Assembly: GCF_000761545.1 (NCBI RefSeq)
Contig: NZ_JPMY01000010.1
Span: 393,831 to 457,830 of the forward strand
Source of the DNA: Pseudomonas sp. ML96
Lineage (GTDB): Bacteria; Pseudomonadota; Gammaproteobacteria; Pseudomonadales; Pseudomonadaceae
Direction: 5' to 3'
Length of the DNA stretch: 64,000 bases
Made by a program: the position numbers and the translations under genes. A model generated the notes under the pieces. That model was not told the origin of the DNA. It ran no database searches and was given only the letters and a program-made list of their open reading frames with translations. Positions 35,072 to 43,834 of the stretch are shown here, one piece after another. Position 1 is the first letter of the stretch, and each line of letters opens with the position of its first letter.

Positions 35072-36211
35072 TTAGCGGCTGGCCTGATCCGGCTTGGCGG
35101 ACGGTGCGTCGGCGACGTTCTTCGCCGGGCTGGCCTCGACCTCGTCGCCCGGACGGACGAACTGCAGGCCTTCGGTGATCAGCTTGTCGCCCGGCTTGAG
35201 GCCTTCGGTCACCAGCCAGCGGTTGCCACTGGTGCGCTCGGCAGCCAGGGTGCGCAACTCGACCTTGTTCTCGCCATTGACCACCAGCGCGGTGGGCTGG
35301 CCCTGACCGTTGCGGGTCACGCCCTGCTGCGGCGCGAGGATGGCCTGCTGGTTGACCCCGGCATTCAGGCGGGCGTGGACGAACATGCCCGGCAGCAGGC
35401 TGTGCTCGGGGTTGGGGAACACGGCGCGCAGGGTCACCGAGCCGGTGCCTTCGTCGACCGTCGCCTCGGCGACTTCCAGGGTGCCTTCGTGCTCGTACTC
35501 GCTGCCGTCTTCCAGCTTCAGGGTGACCTTGGCGGCGTTGTCGCCGGCCTTCTCCAGCTGCCCGTTGGCCAGCTCGCGGCGCAGGCGCAGCAGATCCTTG
35601 ATCGGCTGAGTGACGTCGACGTAGATCGGGTCGAGCTGCTGGATGGTCGCTAGGGCGGAGGCCTGGCCATTGCTGACCAGCGCGCCTTCGGTCACCGCCG
35701 AGCGGCCAACGCGACCGGAGATCGGCGCCAGCACCTTGGTGTAACGCAGGTCGATACGCGCCTTCTCCAGCGCCGCCTCGGCGGAGAGCTGGGCAGCACG
35801 CGCCTCGTCATAGGACTGCTTGCTCACGGCCTGGTCGGTCACCAGGTCCTTGTAGCGCTCGGCCAGCGAGCCGGCCGAGGCCAGGGTGGCCTGGGCGCTC
35901 TTGTAGCTGGCTTGGTAGACGGCGGCATCGATCTGATACAGCTGCTGCCCGGCCTTGACCTCGGAGCCTTCCTTGAACAGGCGCTTCTGCAGGATGCCAT
36001 CGACCTGCGGGCGAACCTCGGCGACGCGGAAGGCGGCGGTGCGCCCCGGCAGCTCGGAGGTCAGGGTGTAGGGCTGGGCCTGCAGGGTCACCACGCCCAC
36101 CGCGGGCTTGTGGTTGGCCGGCGGCGGGGTGCTCTCCTGGCAACCGGCGAGAATGAGCGTAGCCAGAGCGACGGCGGGAGCCATCACTGTCAGGGCAGGC
36201 TTCTTGGACAT
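35072..36211 (-). CDS. ttgA: RND efflux periplasmic adaptor lipoprotein (MexA/TtgA type)
   Basis: About 379 residues from the ATG at 36211, chosen because GAGG lies nine bases upstream; a second ATG at 36226 lacks such a site. Lipobox LILAGC at Cys24, then the hairpin/lipoyl/beta-barrel parts of membrane-fusion proteins (ELPGRTAAFRVAEVRPQVDGI, DLRYTKVLAPISGRVGRS). It links the pump and outer-membrane channel. First gene of the three-gene efflux operon, divergent from the TetR regulator. Confidence 0.94.
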   Translation of the reverse strand: MSKKPALTVMAPAVALATLILAGCQESTPPPANHKPAVGVVTLQAQPYTLTSELPGRTAAFRVAEVRPQVDGILQKRLFKEGSEVKAGQQLYQIDAAVYQASYKSAQATLASAGSLAERYKDLVTDQAVSKQSYDEARAAQLSAEAALEKARIDLRYTKVLAPISGRVGRSAVTEGALVSNGQASALATIQQLDPIYVDVTQPIKDLLRLRRELANGQLEKAGDNAAKVTLKLEDGSEYEHEGTLEVAEATVDEGTGSVTLRAVFPNPEHSLLPGMFVHARLNAGVNQQAILAPQQGVTRNGQGQPTALVVNGENKVELRTLAAERTSGNRWLVTEGLKPGDKLITEGLQFVRPGDEVEASPAKNVADAPSAKPDQASR

Positions 36212-36292
36212 CTGAATCGACCTCATGTCAGGGACGGCCCGGTCGTGGGAGGACCGGGCGCGGGGGCACGAAAGGACTGTTTAGCTGGCTAA

Positions 36293-36325
36293 CGAATATA
36301 CTTACATACTAGAATGTTTGTAAAC
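36293..36325. promoter_or_regulatory. TtgR-type operator in the efflux intergenic region
   Basis: The AT-rich stretch contains TTACA (36302-36306) and TGTAA (36319-36323) as an inverted repeat, with GAATATACTTACAT and GAATGTTTGTAAACG flanks. It closely resembles, as I recall, the TtgR site overlapping the P. putida ttgA/ttgR promoters. It lies 56 bp from the regulator ATG. Confidence 0.7.
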
Positions 36326-36380
36326 GAGCAGAACTGCCGTATTCGTAACTTTTCTCATCCTTTACATAACTGCCCAACCC

Positions 36381-37016
36381 ATGGTCCGACGCACCAAAGA
36401 GGAAGCCGAAGAAACCCGCCAGCGGATACTGGATGCCGCCGAGCACCTGTTCCACGAACGGGGCGTTTCGCGTACCTCGCTGGCCGATATCGCCAGCGGC
36501 GCCGGGGTCACCCGTGGCGCCATCTATTGGCATTTCCAGAACAAGGTCGATCTGTTCCAGGCCATGCTCGAGCGCCTGCACCTGCCGCTCGAGGAACTGG
36601 CCCAGGCCAGCGAGCGCGAGGACGAACCCAACCCGCTGGGGCAGACCCGCGAGCTGCTGGTGCGCCTGCTGCGCAACGTGGAGCTGGACGAGCAGAGCCG
36701 GCGCATCCAGGAAATCCTCGCGCACAAGTGCGAGTACACCGACGACCTCGGCGACCTGCGGCAGAAGATGCAGGCCCTGCATGTGGAGTGCGATGAGCGT
36801 ATCGAGAAATCGTTACGCAATGCGGTCAGCAAGGGGCAGCTGCCGGCCGACCTCGACTGCCGCCGCGCCACCCTGTGCCTGCACGGCTATATCCATGGCC
36901 TGCAGGCCAACTGGCTACTGGCGCCGGGCGGCGACTCGCTGGCGGCCCAGGCCGAGCCACTGGTCGACGCCCTGCTCGACATGCTGCGCTGCAGCCATGC
37001 CCTACGTCGGCGCTGA
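36381..37016 (+). CDS. ttgR: TetR-family repressor of the RND operon (TtgR type)
   Basis: 211 residues with a TetR helix-turn-helix (RILDAAEHLFHERGVSRTSLADIASGAGVTRGAIYWHFQNK, here in two parts) and a TtgR/AcrR-type ligand domain. Such proteins release the operator on binding antibiotics or plant phenolics. Divergence from ttgABC and the conserved operator support this. Its last 15 bp overlap the convergent DUF4345 gene. Confidence 0.92.
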   Translation: MVRRTKEEAEETRQRILDAAEHLFHERGVSRTSLADIASGAGVTRGAIYWHFQNKVDLFQAMLERLHLPLEELAQASEREDEPNPLGQTRELLVRLLRNVELDEQSRRIQEILAHKCEYTDDLGDLRQKMQALHVECDERIEKSLRNAVSKGQLPADLDCRRATLCLHGYIHGLQANWLLAPGGDSLAAQAEPLVDALLDMLRCSHALRRR

Positions 37017-37388
37017 ACTGCGCAACAGCCAGAACGCCAGGCCGGCCGAGACACCCTCGAACAGCATGGCGTAGAGGTTGAAGGTCTGCTGCGCGCCGCC
37101 GTCCAGCCACATGCCGCCGATCCGCGCGACACACAGGCTGGCGTAGAGCAGCACCAGCAGCATCAGCGCCGGGCGCAGCAGCTCGCCGCGCATTAGCGCC
37201 AGGCCCAGCCACGCCGCCAGCCCCAGTTGCAGGCCGCCGTAATAGGCACGCACGTCGGTGATGGCGGCAGGCTCCATCAGCAGCATGCCACTGAGGTTGG
37301 CGGTCTCCTGCGGGCGGATGAAATAGGCCAGGCCGAAGCCGGCGAGCAGCAGGATCTGGACGATCAGGAACAGGCGAACAGGCAGCAT
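37002..37388 (-). CDS. DUF4345 membrane protein
   Basis: 128 residues from the ATG at 37388 (CGGAG eight bases upstream; a longer frame to 37421 lacks support). Four predicted transmembrane helices (RLFLIVQILLLAGFGLAYF first; YGGLQLGLAAWLGLALM second) with RPQETANLSGM between the first two. Function unknown. It converges on and overlaps the 3' end of the TetR gene. Confidence 0.75.
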   Translation of the reverse strand: MLPVRLFLIVQILLLAGFGLAYFIRPQETANLSGMLLMEPAAITDVRAYYGGLQLGLAAWLGLALMRGELLRPALMLLVLLYASLCVARIGGMWLDGGAQQTFNLYAMLFEGVSAGLAFWLLRSSAPT

Positions 37389-37514
37389 CGGCGGTCTCCG
37401 TGACAGGCGCAGGGCGAGCATAGGCCGAGCCGACGCAGACGGAAACAGTCACGGCCTGGGACTGGCGACTACCCCGCGCTATCCTGCCGCCCATCTCTTT
37501 TAGAGGAATTCGCC

Positions 37515-37946
37515 ATGCGCCTCCTGCCTCTCGCCACCCTCCTCTTCGCCACTGCCGCCCAGGCCGCCGAACCGGTGACCATGGACGTGCACCGCGACGC
37601 CAACTGCGGCTGCTGCAAGGCCTGGATCAGCCATCTGCAAGACAACGGCATCCAGGTCAACGACCACGTCGAAGACGACATGAGCGCGGTCAAACAACGC
37701 CTCGGCGTGCCGCCGCGCCTGGCCTCGTGCCACACCGGGGTGATCGACGGCAAGTTCGTCGAGGGCCATGTACCGGCCCGCGACGTGCTCGCCCTGCAGG
37801 GCCGTCCTGACCTGCTCGGTGCTGCGGTGCCGGGCATGCCGCACGGCTCGCCAGGCATGGAAACCGGCCGCGTGGACGCCTACCAGGTGATCGGCCTGGA
37901 CAAGAGCGGCAAGGAAAGCGTGCTCGCCGACTATCCGGCCAAATAA
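37515..37946 (+). CDS. DUF411 periplasmic metal-binding protein
   Basis: 143 residues: signal peptide (cleavage near AQAAEP), then VHRDANCGCCKAWI with the CGCC motif typical of DUF411, SCHTGVI, EGHVPA and LPGMP(H)GSPGM segments. DUF411 proteins are linked with copper or other metal resistance. It stands between DUF4345 and a YpfJ-type protease gene, with AGAGGAA before the start. Confidence 0.88.
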   Translation: MRLLPLATLLFATAAQAAEPVTMDVHRDANCGCCKAWISHLQDNGIQVNDHVEDDMSAVKQRLGVPPRLASCHTGVIDGKFVEGHVPARDVLALQGRPDLLGAAVPGMPHGSPGMETGRVDAYQVIGLDKSGKESVLADYPAK

Positions 37947-38014
37947 GTACGGGCTGGCGCCCTTCGCCGACGAGGACGACACTGTCAGCCTCGGACGAAT
38001 GAAGGAGCACGGCC

Positions 38015-38887
38015 ATGCGCTGGGAACGAGGTAGACGCAGCGACAACGTGGTGGATACCCGTGGCGGCGGTGGCGGCATGCGCTTCGGCGGCGGCAAGGG
38101 CCTGAGCCTGGGCGGCATCGCCATCGTCGTGGTGGTCGGTCTGCTGATGGGCCAGGACCCGCTGACCATCCTTGGCAACGTGGTCAACCAAGGCGTGCAA
38201 CAGGGCGCCCCGGTGCAAGAACAGCGTCCCCCGGCAGCCAACGACCCGCAGACCGAATTCGTCCGCGCCGTGCTCGGCGACACCGAGGACACCTGGCGCG
38301 CGCTGTTCCAGGCCGCCGGCAAGCAATACCAGGACCCCAAGCTCGTGCTGTTCAGCGGCGGCGTGCGCTCGGCCTGCGGCTTCGCCGATGCTGCCGTCGG
38401 CCCCTTCTACTGCCCCGGTGATCGTCAGGTCTATCTCGACCTGTCGTTCTTCCGCGAGATGGAGACACGCTTCTCCGCCGCCGGCGACTTCGCTCAGGCC
38501 TACGTGATCGCCCACGAGGTTGGCCACCACGTGCAGACCCTGCTCGGCGTCTCGGCCAAGGTCAACGCGGCGCGCCAGCGTGGCGAGCGGGTGGAGGGCG
38601 ACAACGGTCTGCTGGTACGCCAGGAGCTGCAGGCCGACTGCCTGGCCGGGGTCTGGGCGCATCACGCCCAGCAACGCCTGAACTGGCTGGAGCCGGGCGA
38701 CCTGGAAGAGGCACTGAACGCCGCCAACGCCATCGGCGACGACCGCCTGCAGAAACAGAGTCGTGGCACCGTAGTGCCGGACTCCTTCACCCACGGCACC
38801 TCGGCGCAGCGCATGCGCTGGTTCAGCGCCGGCTTCGACAGCGGCCAGCCGGGGCGCTGCGATACCTTCAAGGCGGCGAAGTTATAG
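38015..38887 (+). CDS. YpfJ-type neutral zinc metallopeptidase
   Basis: 290 residues. A short cytoplasmic N-terminus rich in Gly (DTRGGGGGMRFGGGKG), one transmembrane helix (~residues 30-50), then an outside catalytic domain with zinc motif HEVGHHVQ near residue 169 and QADCLAGVWAHH with the third ligand region. Matches the KPN_02809/YpfJ family of membrane-anchored metallopeptidases, whose substrates are mostly unknown. Confidence 0.92.
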   Translation: MRWERGRRSDNVVDTRGGGGGMRFGGGKGLSLGGIAIVVVVGLLMGQDPLTILGNVVNQGVQQGAPVQEQRPPAANDPQTEFVRAVLGDTEDTWRALFQAAGKQYQDPKLVLFSGGVRSACGFADAAVGPFYCPGDRQVYLDLSFFREMETRFSAAGDFAQAYVIAHEVGHHVQTLLGVSAKVNAARQRGERVEGDNGLLVRQELQADCLAGVWAHHAQQRLNWLEPGDLEEALNAANAIGDDRLQKQSRGTVVPDSFTHGTSAQRMRWFSAGFDSGQPGRCDTFKAAKL

Positions 38888-38900
38888 CGCGCGCCGGGAA

Positions 38901-39917
38901 CTAGGCGCGCTGTTGCTGCTCCTGGTAAGCCTTGGGTGATACGCCGAACCAGCCCTTGAACGCCTTGTAGAAGGCACTCGGCTCGGCGAAACCCAGCTCG
39001 CGGCTGAGCTGCTCGACCCGGCAACCCGGCTGCTGCAGGCTGCGCAGCGCATGCTCGCGGCGCACTTCGGCCAGCAGTTCGGAGAAGCTGCAGCCCTCCT
39101 CGCGCAAATGCCGGTGCAGGGTCTGCCGGCTGGTGCGCAGGCGGCGCGCCACCGCCTGCACCGAGAAGCCCCCATCGAGCAGTCCCAGCTCGATCAGATG
39201 CAGTACCTGCTGGCGCAGGCTGTGCTGACTGGGCAGATGCGCCTGCATGTCGCGGACCCGCTGCAACAGCAGGCCCTTGATGTAGTCGTTGCCGCCGAGC
39301 AGCGGCAGCTGCATGTCCGCCGCCGCCATTTCGAGGTAATCCAGCGGCTCGCCGAAGCGCACCGGGCAACCGAGGATCTGCCGGTAGCTGGCCGAGCCGG
39401 CCAGCGGCATATGACGGAAGCCCACGCGCAGCGGCACCAGCCGTGTGCCGCTCATCTGCCGGCCCCAGCACAGGGCAGAACTCAGACTGTATTCGCAGGC
39501 GGGCGGATGGCTGGCCAAGGGAGCTGTGAACAGGAAGTCGATGCGTACACGGTCGGCGCCCTGCTCGACCCGCAGATTCTCGCACTCGCTCATCACCGGG
39601 CTGTGCTGGCGGAACAGCTCCAGCGCCTCGCCGAGGGTGGCGCTCATCGCCGCCAGGTTGGCCACCGGGCCACGGCTCTGCAAACCGCGCTGCTGACCCA
39701 GCTGCAGGCCGAGATCGGCCGGCGCGCCGCGCTCGGCGGCCAGCTGCCACAGGCGCAGCAGCCAGGCCACCGGGATGCGCGCCTCCAGGTCCAGCTGCGT
39801 GTTCGGCGCCAGGCCCAGCTCGACCAGATCGGCCGGGCCAGCCAGCTGCAGGCGGCGCAGGCTCTGGTACAGGTCGAGGAGCAGCGAGGCGGTGGCGCTG
39901 GGGGAGGTGTCCAGCAT
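38901..39917 (-). CDS. AraC-family transcriptional regulator
   Basis: 338 residues from the ATG at 39917 (AAAGGA upstream; a GTG at 39935 would add six codons). An N-terminal arabinose-binding-type domain (AWLLRLWQLAAERG) and a C-terminal double helix-turn-helix (SVQAVARRLRTSRQTLHRHLRE, here split; ELGFAEPSAFYKAFKGWFG). It resembles OruR/ArgR-like regulators of fatty-acid or arginine loci. It is divergent from the acyl-CoA synthetase gene, which is its likely target. Confidence 0.88.
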   Translation of the reverse strand: MLDTSPSATASLLLDLYQSLRRLQLAGPADLVELGLAPNTQLDLEARIPVAWLLRLWQLAAERGAPADLGLQLGQQRGLQSRGPVANLAAMSATLGEALELFRQHSPVMSECENLRVEQGADRVRIDFLFTAPLASHPPACEYSLSSALCWGRQMSGTRLVPLRVGFRHMPLAGSASYRQILGCPVRFGEPLDYLEMAAADMQLPLLGGNDYIKGLLLQRVRDMQAHLPSQHSLRQQVLHLIELGLLDGGFSVQAVARRLRTSRQTLHRHLREEGCSFSELLAEVRREHALRSLQQPGCRVEQLSRELGFAEPSAFYKAFKGWFGVSPKAYQEQQQRA

Positions 39918-40063
39918 GACGGCAAATCCTTTCACCTACGGGATGGCCGATTGTGCGGCGCCGGTGAGACGAATTGCCAGTCCGTTGCGACCTGTGGCTA
40001 TCAACAGCTCAGGCATGCCTTGCGTAGATTGCGGCGAATAACAACAACATCGCAGGTCCCCCC

Positions 40064-41893
40064 ATGAACCATGCCGCCGTTCTCACCTTGCCACGCCTGC
40101 TGTCCCGCGTGCCCTACATGCTCGCCGGGCTACCCGGCATCCTCCGCGGCCTGAGCCTGGCCAGCCGCGCCCGTGGCAGCGCCGTCGGAGGCCTGGCCCA
40201 ATGCGTGGAGAGCGCCGCGCGTAGCAACCCACTAGGCGCCGCGCTGATCCAGGGCGACGAGCAGCTGAATTACACCGGGCTCGACCAGTGGGCCAACCGC
40301 CTGGCCCATCGCCTGCGCGTCGGCGGCCTGGCCCAGGGCGACTGCGCCGTACTGCTGCTGGAGAACCGCCTGGAGCTGCTGGCCTGCGTGATCGCCTGCG
40401 CCAAGCTCGGCGTAGTCGTCGCGCTGCTCAACAGCAGCCAGCGCGGCCAGGTACTGGCGCATAGCATCAACCTGGTCAAGCCACGCATTGCCCTGGTCGG
40501 CGAGGAGCTGCTGAGCGCCTTCGAGGAAGTGCAGGAGCAGCTGCAACTGCCGGCCGACGGCCGCTACTACTTCGCCGACCGCCCGACCTGGCGCGACCCC
40601 GGCCAAGCCCCGGCCGGCTGGCAGCACCCGGCCGCCGAACTGGCCGCACAACCGGACACGGCGCCGCCGCTGGCGCGCCCGGTGCAGGCAGAGGATCCCT
40701 GCTTCTACATCTACACCTCGGGTACCACCGGCCTGCCCAAGGCCGTGGTGTTCAACCACGGGCGCTTCCTCAAGGGCTACGGCATCTTCGGCTACGGCGC
40801 CGTGCGCCTGAGCCGCGACGACCGCATTTACTGCAGCCTGCCCTTCTATCACGCCACCGCCATGGTGGTGTGCTGGGGCTCGGCGCTGTCCGCCGGCGCG
40901 GCGTTGATCATGGTGCGCAAGTTCAGCGCCAGCCGCTTCCTCAACGAGGTGCGCCGCCACGGTGCCACCGCCTTCGGCTATGTCGGCGAACTGTGCCGCT
41001 ACCTGCTGGAACGCCCAGCGCTAGCAGACGACGCCGACAACCCGCTGCGCATCATGGTCGGCAACGGCATGCGCCCGGCCATCTGGGGCACCTTCAAGCA
41101 GCGCTTCGGCATCCAACGGGTGATCGAGTTCTACGCCTCCAGCGAGGGCAACATCGGCTTCACCAACCTGCTCAACCTGGACAACACGGTGGGCTTCACC
41201 CCCTACCCCTACGCCATCGTCCGCTACGACCGCGACAGCGAGGCACCGCTGCGCGACGAGCGCGGCCACCTGCAGAAGGTCAGCCCCGGCGAGCCCGGCC
41301 TGCTGATCGGCGAGATCACCGAGAAAACGCCGTTCCACGGCTACACCGACCCGGCCAAGACCGAGAGCTGCATCTTGCGCGACGTGTTCAAGCCCGGCGA
41401 CGCCTGGTTCAACACCGGCGACCTGATGCTGCACCAGGGCTGGCGCCACGCGCAGTTCGTCGATCGCCTGGGCGACACCTTCCGCTGGAAGGGCGAGAAC
41501 GTTTCCACTACCGAGGTGGAGGCGGTGCTGGATGGCATCGACGGCGTCGGCGAGGCGGTGGTCTACGGGGTGGAAATCGCCGGCACCAACGGCCGCGCCG
41601 GCATGGCCTGCATCCGCCTCGACCGCGCCCCGGCCGACTTCGACTTCCAGGGCCTGCTCGCCGAGCTGCGCCGCGAGCTGCCGCACTACGCGGTGCCGCT
41701 GTTCCTGCGCCTGAGCGAGAAGATGGAGACCACCGGCACCTTCAAACACAAGAAGGCACCACTCAAGGACCAGGGCTTCGACCCGGCGCGCTGCGCCGAC
41801 CCACTGTACGCCTGGCTACCCGGCGCCGAACGCTACGTGCCGGTGAGCGCCGAGCTGCATGCGGCGATCCAGGGCGGTGAGTACCGTTACTGA
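40064..41893 (+). CDS. Long-chain acyl-CoA synthetase, very-long-chain (FATP/FadD6) type
   Basis: 609 residues, an AMP-forming enzyme. ATP-binding loop YIYTSGTTGLPKAVV near residue 217, FYASSEGNIGF near 360, and the C-terminal Asp in the NTGDLM and RLGDTFRWKGENV motifs near 455. The RWKGENVSTTEVE motif and a hydrophobic N-terminus are typical of FATP-like acyl-CoA synthetases. It activates fatty acids for beta-oxidation or lipid synthesis. Likely controlled by the divergent AraC regulator. Confidence 0.9.
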   Translation: MNHAAVLTLPRLLSRVPYMLAGLPGILRGLSLASRARGSAVGGLAQCVESAARSNPLGAALIQGDEQLNYTGLDQWANRLAHRLRVGGLAQGDCAVLLLENRLELLACVIACAKLGVVVALLNSSQRGQVLAHSINLVKPRIALVGEELLSAFEEVQEQLQLPADGRYYFADRPTWRDPGQAPAGWQHPAAELAAQPDTAPPLARPVQAEDPCFYIYTSGTTGLPKAVVFNHGRFLKGYGIFGYGAVRLSRDDRIYCSLPFYHATAMVVCWGSALSAGAALIMVRKFSASRFLNEVRRHGATAFGYVGELCRYLLERPALADDADNPLRIMVGNGMRPAIWGTFKQRFGIQRVIEFYASSEGNIGFTNLLNLDNTVGFTPYPYAIVRYDRDSEAPLRDERGHLQKVSPGEPGLLIGEITEKTPFHGYTDPAKTESCILRDVFKPGDAWFNTGDLMLHQGWRHAQFVDRLGDTFRWKGENVSTTEVEAVLDGIDGVGEAVVYGVEIAGTNGRAGMACIRLDRAPADFDFQGLLAELRRELPHYAVPLFLRLSEKMETTGTFKHKKAPLKDQGFDPARCADPLYAWLPGAERYVPVSAELHAAIQGGEYRY

Positions 41894-41905
41894 AGCCGGA
41901 CGCTC

Positions 41906-41945
41906 TTACCCCTCTACCTCCGGGAGAGGGGCCAGGGGTGAGGGA
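41906..41945 (+). repeat. Inverted repeat, left copy, at the end of the DUF559 gene
   Basis: A 40-bp GC-rich element whose left part is TTACCCCTCTACCTCCGGGA followed by GAGAGGGGCCAGGGGTGAGG. It matches, in inverted orientation and with few differences, the copy at 42347-42385. It encodes the last codons of the DUF559 protein. Confidence 0.8.
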
Positions 41946-42307
41946 GCAACAGCCTCCAGGTAGATCCGCTCCAGCACGGAGGGCAACTCCAGCAGTACCT
42001 CACGATTACTGAAGCGCAGCAGCCGGATACCACTGCCGAGCAAGCACTCAGCTCGGTATTGATCGTACTTCGCACCTTCATCCGCATAGTGCTGACCACC
42101 ATCCAGCTCGATACCGAGTTGCAGCTCCTCACAATAAAAATCCATTACATAAGGTGGCAGTGGATGCTGGCGGCGGAACTTGCAACCAGCCAACTGACGA
42201 CCACGCAAGTGTCGCCAGAGCAGCATCTCGGCATCGGTGGCATCGCGCCTAAGCTGACGAGCAAATTCGAGCTGGCCTGGCTCAAACGGAGATTTGTGGC
42301 GGGGCAT
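41906..42307 (-). CDS. DUF559 (endonuclease-like) protein in a repeat-bounded unit
   Basis: 133 residues from ATG 42307. The DUF559 core shows ARQLRRDATDAEMLLW, GCKFRRQHPLPPYVMDFYC, LGIELDGGQHY and LRFSNREVL, the restriction-endonuclease-like pattern with Asp and Glu-x-Asp residues. Its last ten or so residues are encoded by a flanking inverted repeat. The gene and two repeats sit between an acyl-CoA synthetase gene and a HAD gene and look inserted. Base use is slightly less GC-rich than the neighbours. No cellular role is established for the family. Confidence 0.85.
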   Translation of the reverse strand: MPRHKSPFEPGQLEFARQLRRDATDAEMLLWRHLRGRQLAGCKFRRQHPLPPYVMDFYCEELQLGIELDGGQHYADEGAKYDQYRAECLLGSGIRLLRFSNREVLLELPSVLERIYLEAVAPSPLAPLPEVEG

Positions 42308-42346
42308 GGCAGGAGTCCTTTCCTGATGGTCCGTGCAGCCTAGCAG

Positions 42347-42385
42347 CCCCTCACCCCTGCCCCTCTCCCACTGGGAGAGGGGTAA
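42347..42385 (-). repeat. Inverted repeat, right copy, at the end of the HAD gene
   Basis: A 39-bp inverted counterpart of the element at 41906-41945, containing CCCCTCTCCCACTGGGAGAG, itself a hairpin. It supplies the final codons of the HAD phosphatase (LPVGEGQG), showing that the element joined the end of a pre-existing gene. Confidence 0.8.
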
Positions 42386-42968
42386 TCTGCGCCAGCAGCT
42401 CGGAGCAGTCTGCGGCATGCAAGGCCGTCAGCTCCGGCCAGGGGTTGCCCGGCAGGTTGACCAGCACGCCCTGGGCACCGGCGGCCTGGGCGCATTCCAG
42501 GTCGAAGCGGTAGTCGCCGACCATCACCAGCGCGCTCGGCGCCACGCCCCAGCGCGCCGCCAACTGCAGCAGGCCGTCGGCATCGGGCTTGGGAATCGCC
42601 TCGCCGCGACCGATCACATCGTGCGATGCGAAGCAGTCACCGAGGCCGATGGCGGCCAAGGTCACCAGCGCCAGTTCGTGGGCGTTGCGGGTGAGGATGC
42701 CGAGGCGGCAGCCGCGCTCGTGCAGCGCGCGCACCAGCTCCACCGCGCCGACCGCGGCCACCGAGCCGATGGCCAGCTCGCGCTCGTGCTCCAGCAGCCA
42801 GGCGTGCTTGGCCGCAGCCTCGTCCGCCGGCAGCGCGGCCAGGTGATGGAGGATGTCGTCTTCCTGGGGAATATTCAGCGCGCGCTTGATCGCCGGGAAG
42901 TCATGCACGGCCACCGTCAGGGTGCCGTCCATGTCGAAGACCCAGTGGCGGAAGTCCTGCAAACTCAC
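42351..42968 (-). CDS. HAD-superfamily phosphatase
   Basis: 205 residues from a GTG at 42968, which overlaps the tesB stop (GTGA) and has GAGG seven bases upstream; a TTG two codons earlier is less well placed. Motifs I-IV of HAD enzymes: FDMDGTL near residue 12, ILTRNA, KPDADG and GDYRFDLECA. A phosphoglycolate phosphatase-like hydrolase with unknown substrate. The last residues come from the flanking repeat. Last gene of an overlapping GNAT-SagB-TesB-HAD operon. Confidence 0.85.
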   Translation of the reverse strand: MSLQDFRHWVFDMDGTLTVAVHDFPAIKRALNIPQEDDILHHLAALPADEAAAKHAWLLEHERELAIGSVAAVGAVELVRALHERGCRLGILTRNAHELALVTLAAIGLGDCFASHDVIGRGEAIPKPDADGLLQLAARWGVAPSALVMVGDYRFDLECAQAAGAQGVLVNLPGNPWPELTALHAADCSELLAQITPLPVGEGQG

Positions 42969-43834
42969 TTCCAATCCTCACGCAGGCGAGTCAGCCCCTC
43001 CTGCGCCGAGGAGGCGACCAGGCGGCCGCTGCGATCGAAGATGCTGGCGCGCGAGAAGCCGCGGGCATTACCGGACCAGGGGCTGTCCATGGCGTACAGC
43101 AGCCAGTCGTCCATGCGCAGGTCGGCGTGGAACCACAGCGAGTGGTCGAGGCTGGCCACCTGCATGAACTTCTGGAACACCGACACGCCGTGCGGCTGCA
43201 TCGAGGTGGTCAGCAGGTTGAAGTCGCTGGCGTAGGCCAGCAGCAGCTTGTGCAGCTGCGGCTCGTCCGGCAGCTGGCCGTTGGCGCGGAACCACACGTA
43301 CTTGATCGGCTCGCACGGCTCGGGGGCGAAGGGGTTGATGCGGGTGACCGGGCGGATCTCGATCGGCTTCTCGCTGATCATGCGGTCGCGCATGCGCTCG
43401 GGGATCAGGTGCGCCACCTGGCGGGCGATGTCGGTCTCCGAGGGCAGGTTCTCCGGCCCCGGCACGTCGGGCATCGGCAGCTGGTGGTGGAAGCCCTCCT
43501 CGTCGGCCTGGAACGAGGCCGAGCAGAAGAAGATCGGCTGGCCCTTCTGCACCGCGGTGACCCGGCGGGTGCTGAAGCTGCCGCCGTCGCGCACGCGGTC
43601 GACGTGGTAGACGATCGGCAGGCTGGCATCGCCGGGGCGCAGGAAGTAACCGTGCAGCGAATGCACATGGCGCGCCTGCTCGACCGTCTGGTTGGCCGCC
43701 GACACGCACTGGCCGAGCACCTGGCCGCCGAACAGCTGGCGGAAGCCCAGGTCCTGGCTGCGCCCACGGAACAGGTTTTCCTCGATCTGCTCCATGCTCA
43801 GCAGGGACACCAGATCATCCAGCACTTGGCTCAT
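42965..43834 (-). CDS. tesB: Acyl-CoA thioesterase II
   Basis: 289 residues of the double-hotdog TesB family, the length of the E. coli enzyme. Expected catalytic segments are present: DHSLWFH (Asp), SGNARGFS and ASSAQEG (Gln). N-terminal EENLFRGRSQ and GGQVLGQ also fit. It hydrolyses medium- and long-chain acyl-CoA to free acid. It overlaps the SagB-type gene (4 nt) and the HAD gene, indicating coupled translation. Confidence 0.94.
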   Translation of the reverse strand: MSQVLDDLVSLLSMEQIEENLFRGRSQDLGFRQLFGGQVLGQCVSAANQTVEQARHVHSLHGYFLRPGDASLPIVYHVDRVRDGGSFSTRRVTAVQKGQPIFFCSASFQADEEGFHHQLPMPDVPGPENLPSETDIARQVAHLIPERMRDRMISEKPIEIRPVTRINPFAPEPCEPIKYVWFRANGQLPDEPQLHKLLLAYASDFNLLTTSMQPHGVSVFQKFMQVASLDHSLWFHADLRMDDWLLYAMDSPWSGNARGFSRASIFDRSGRLVASSAQEGLTRLREDWK

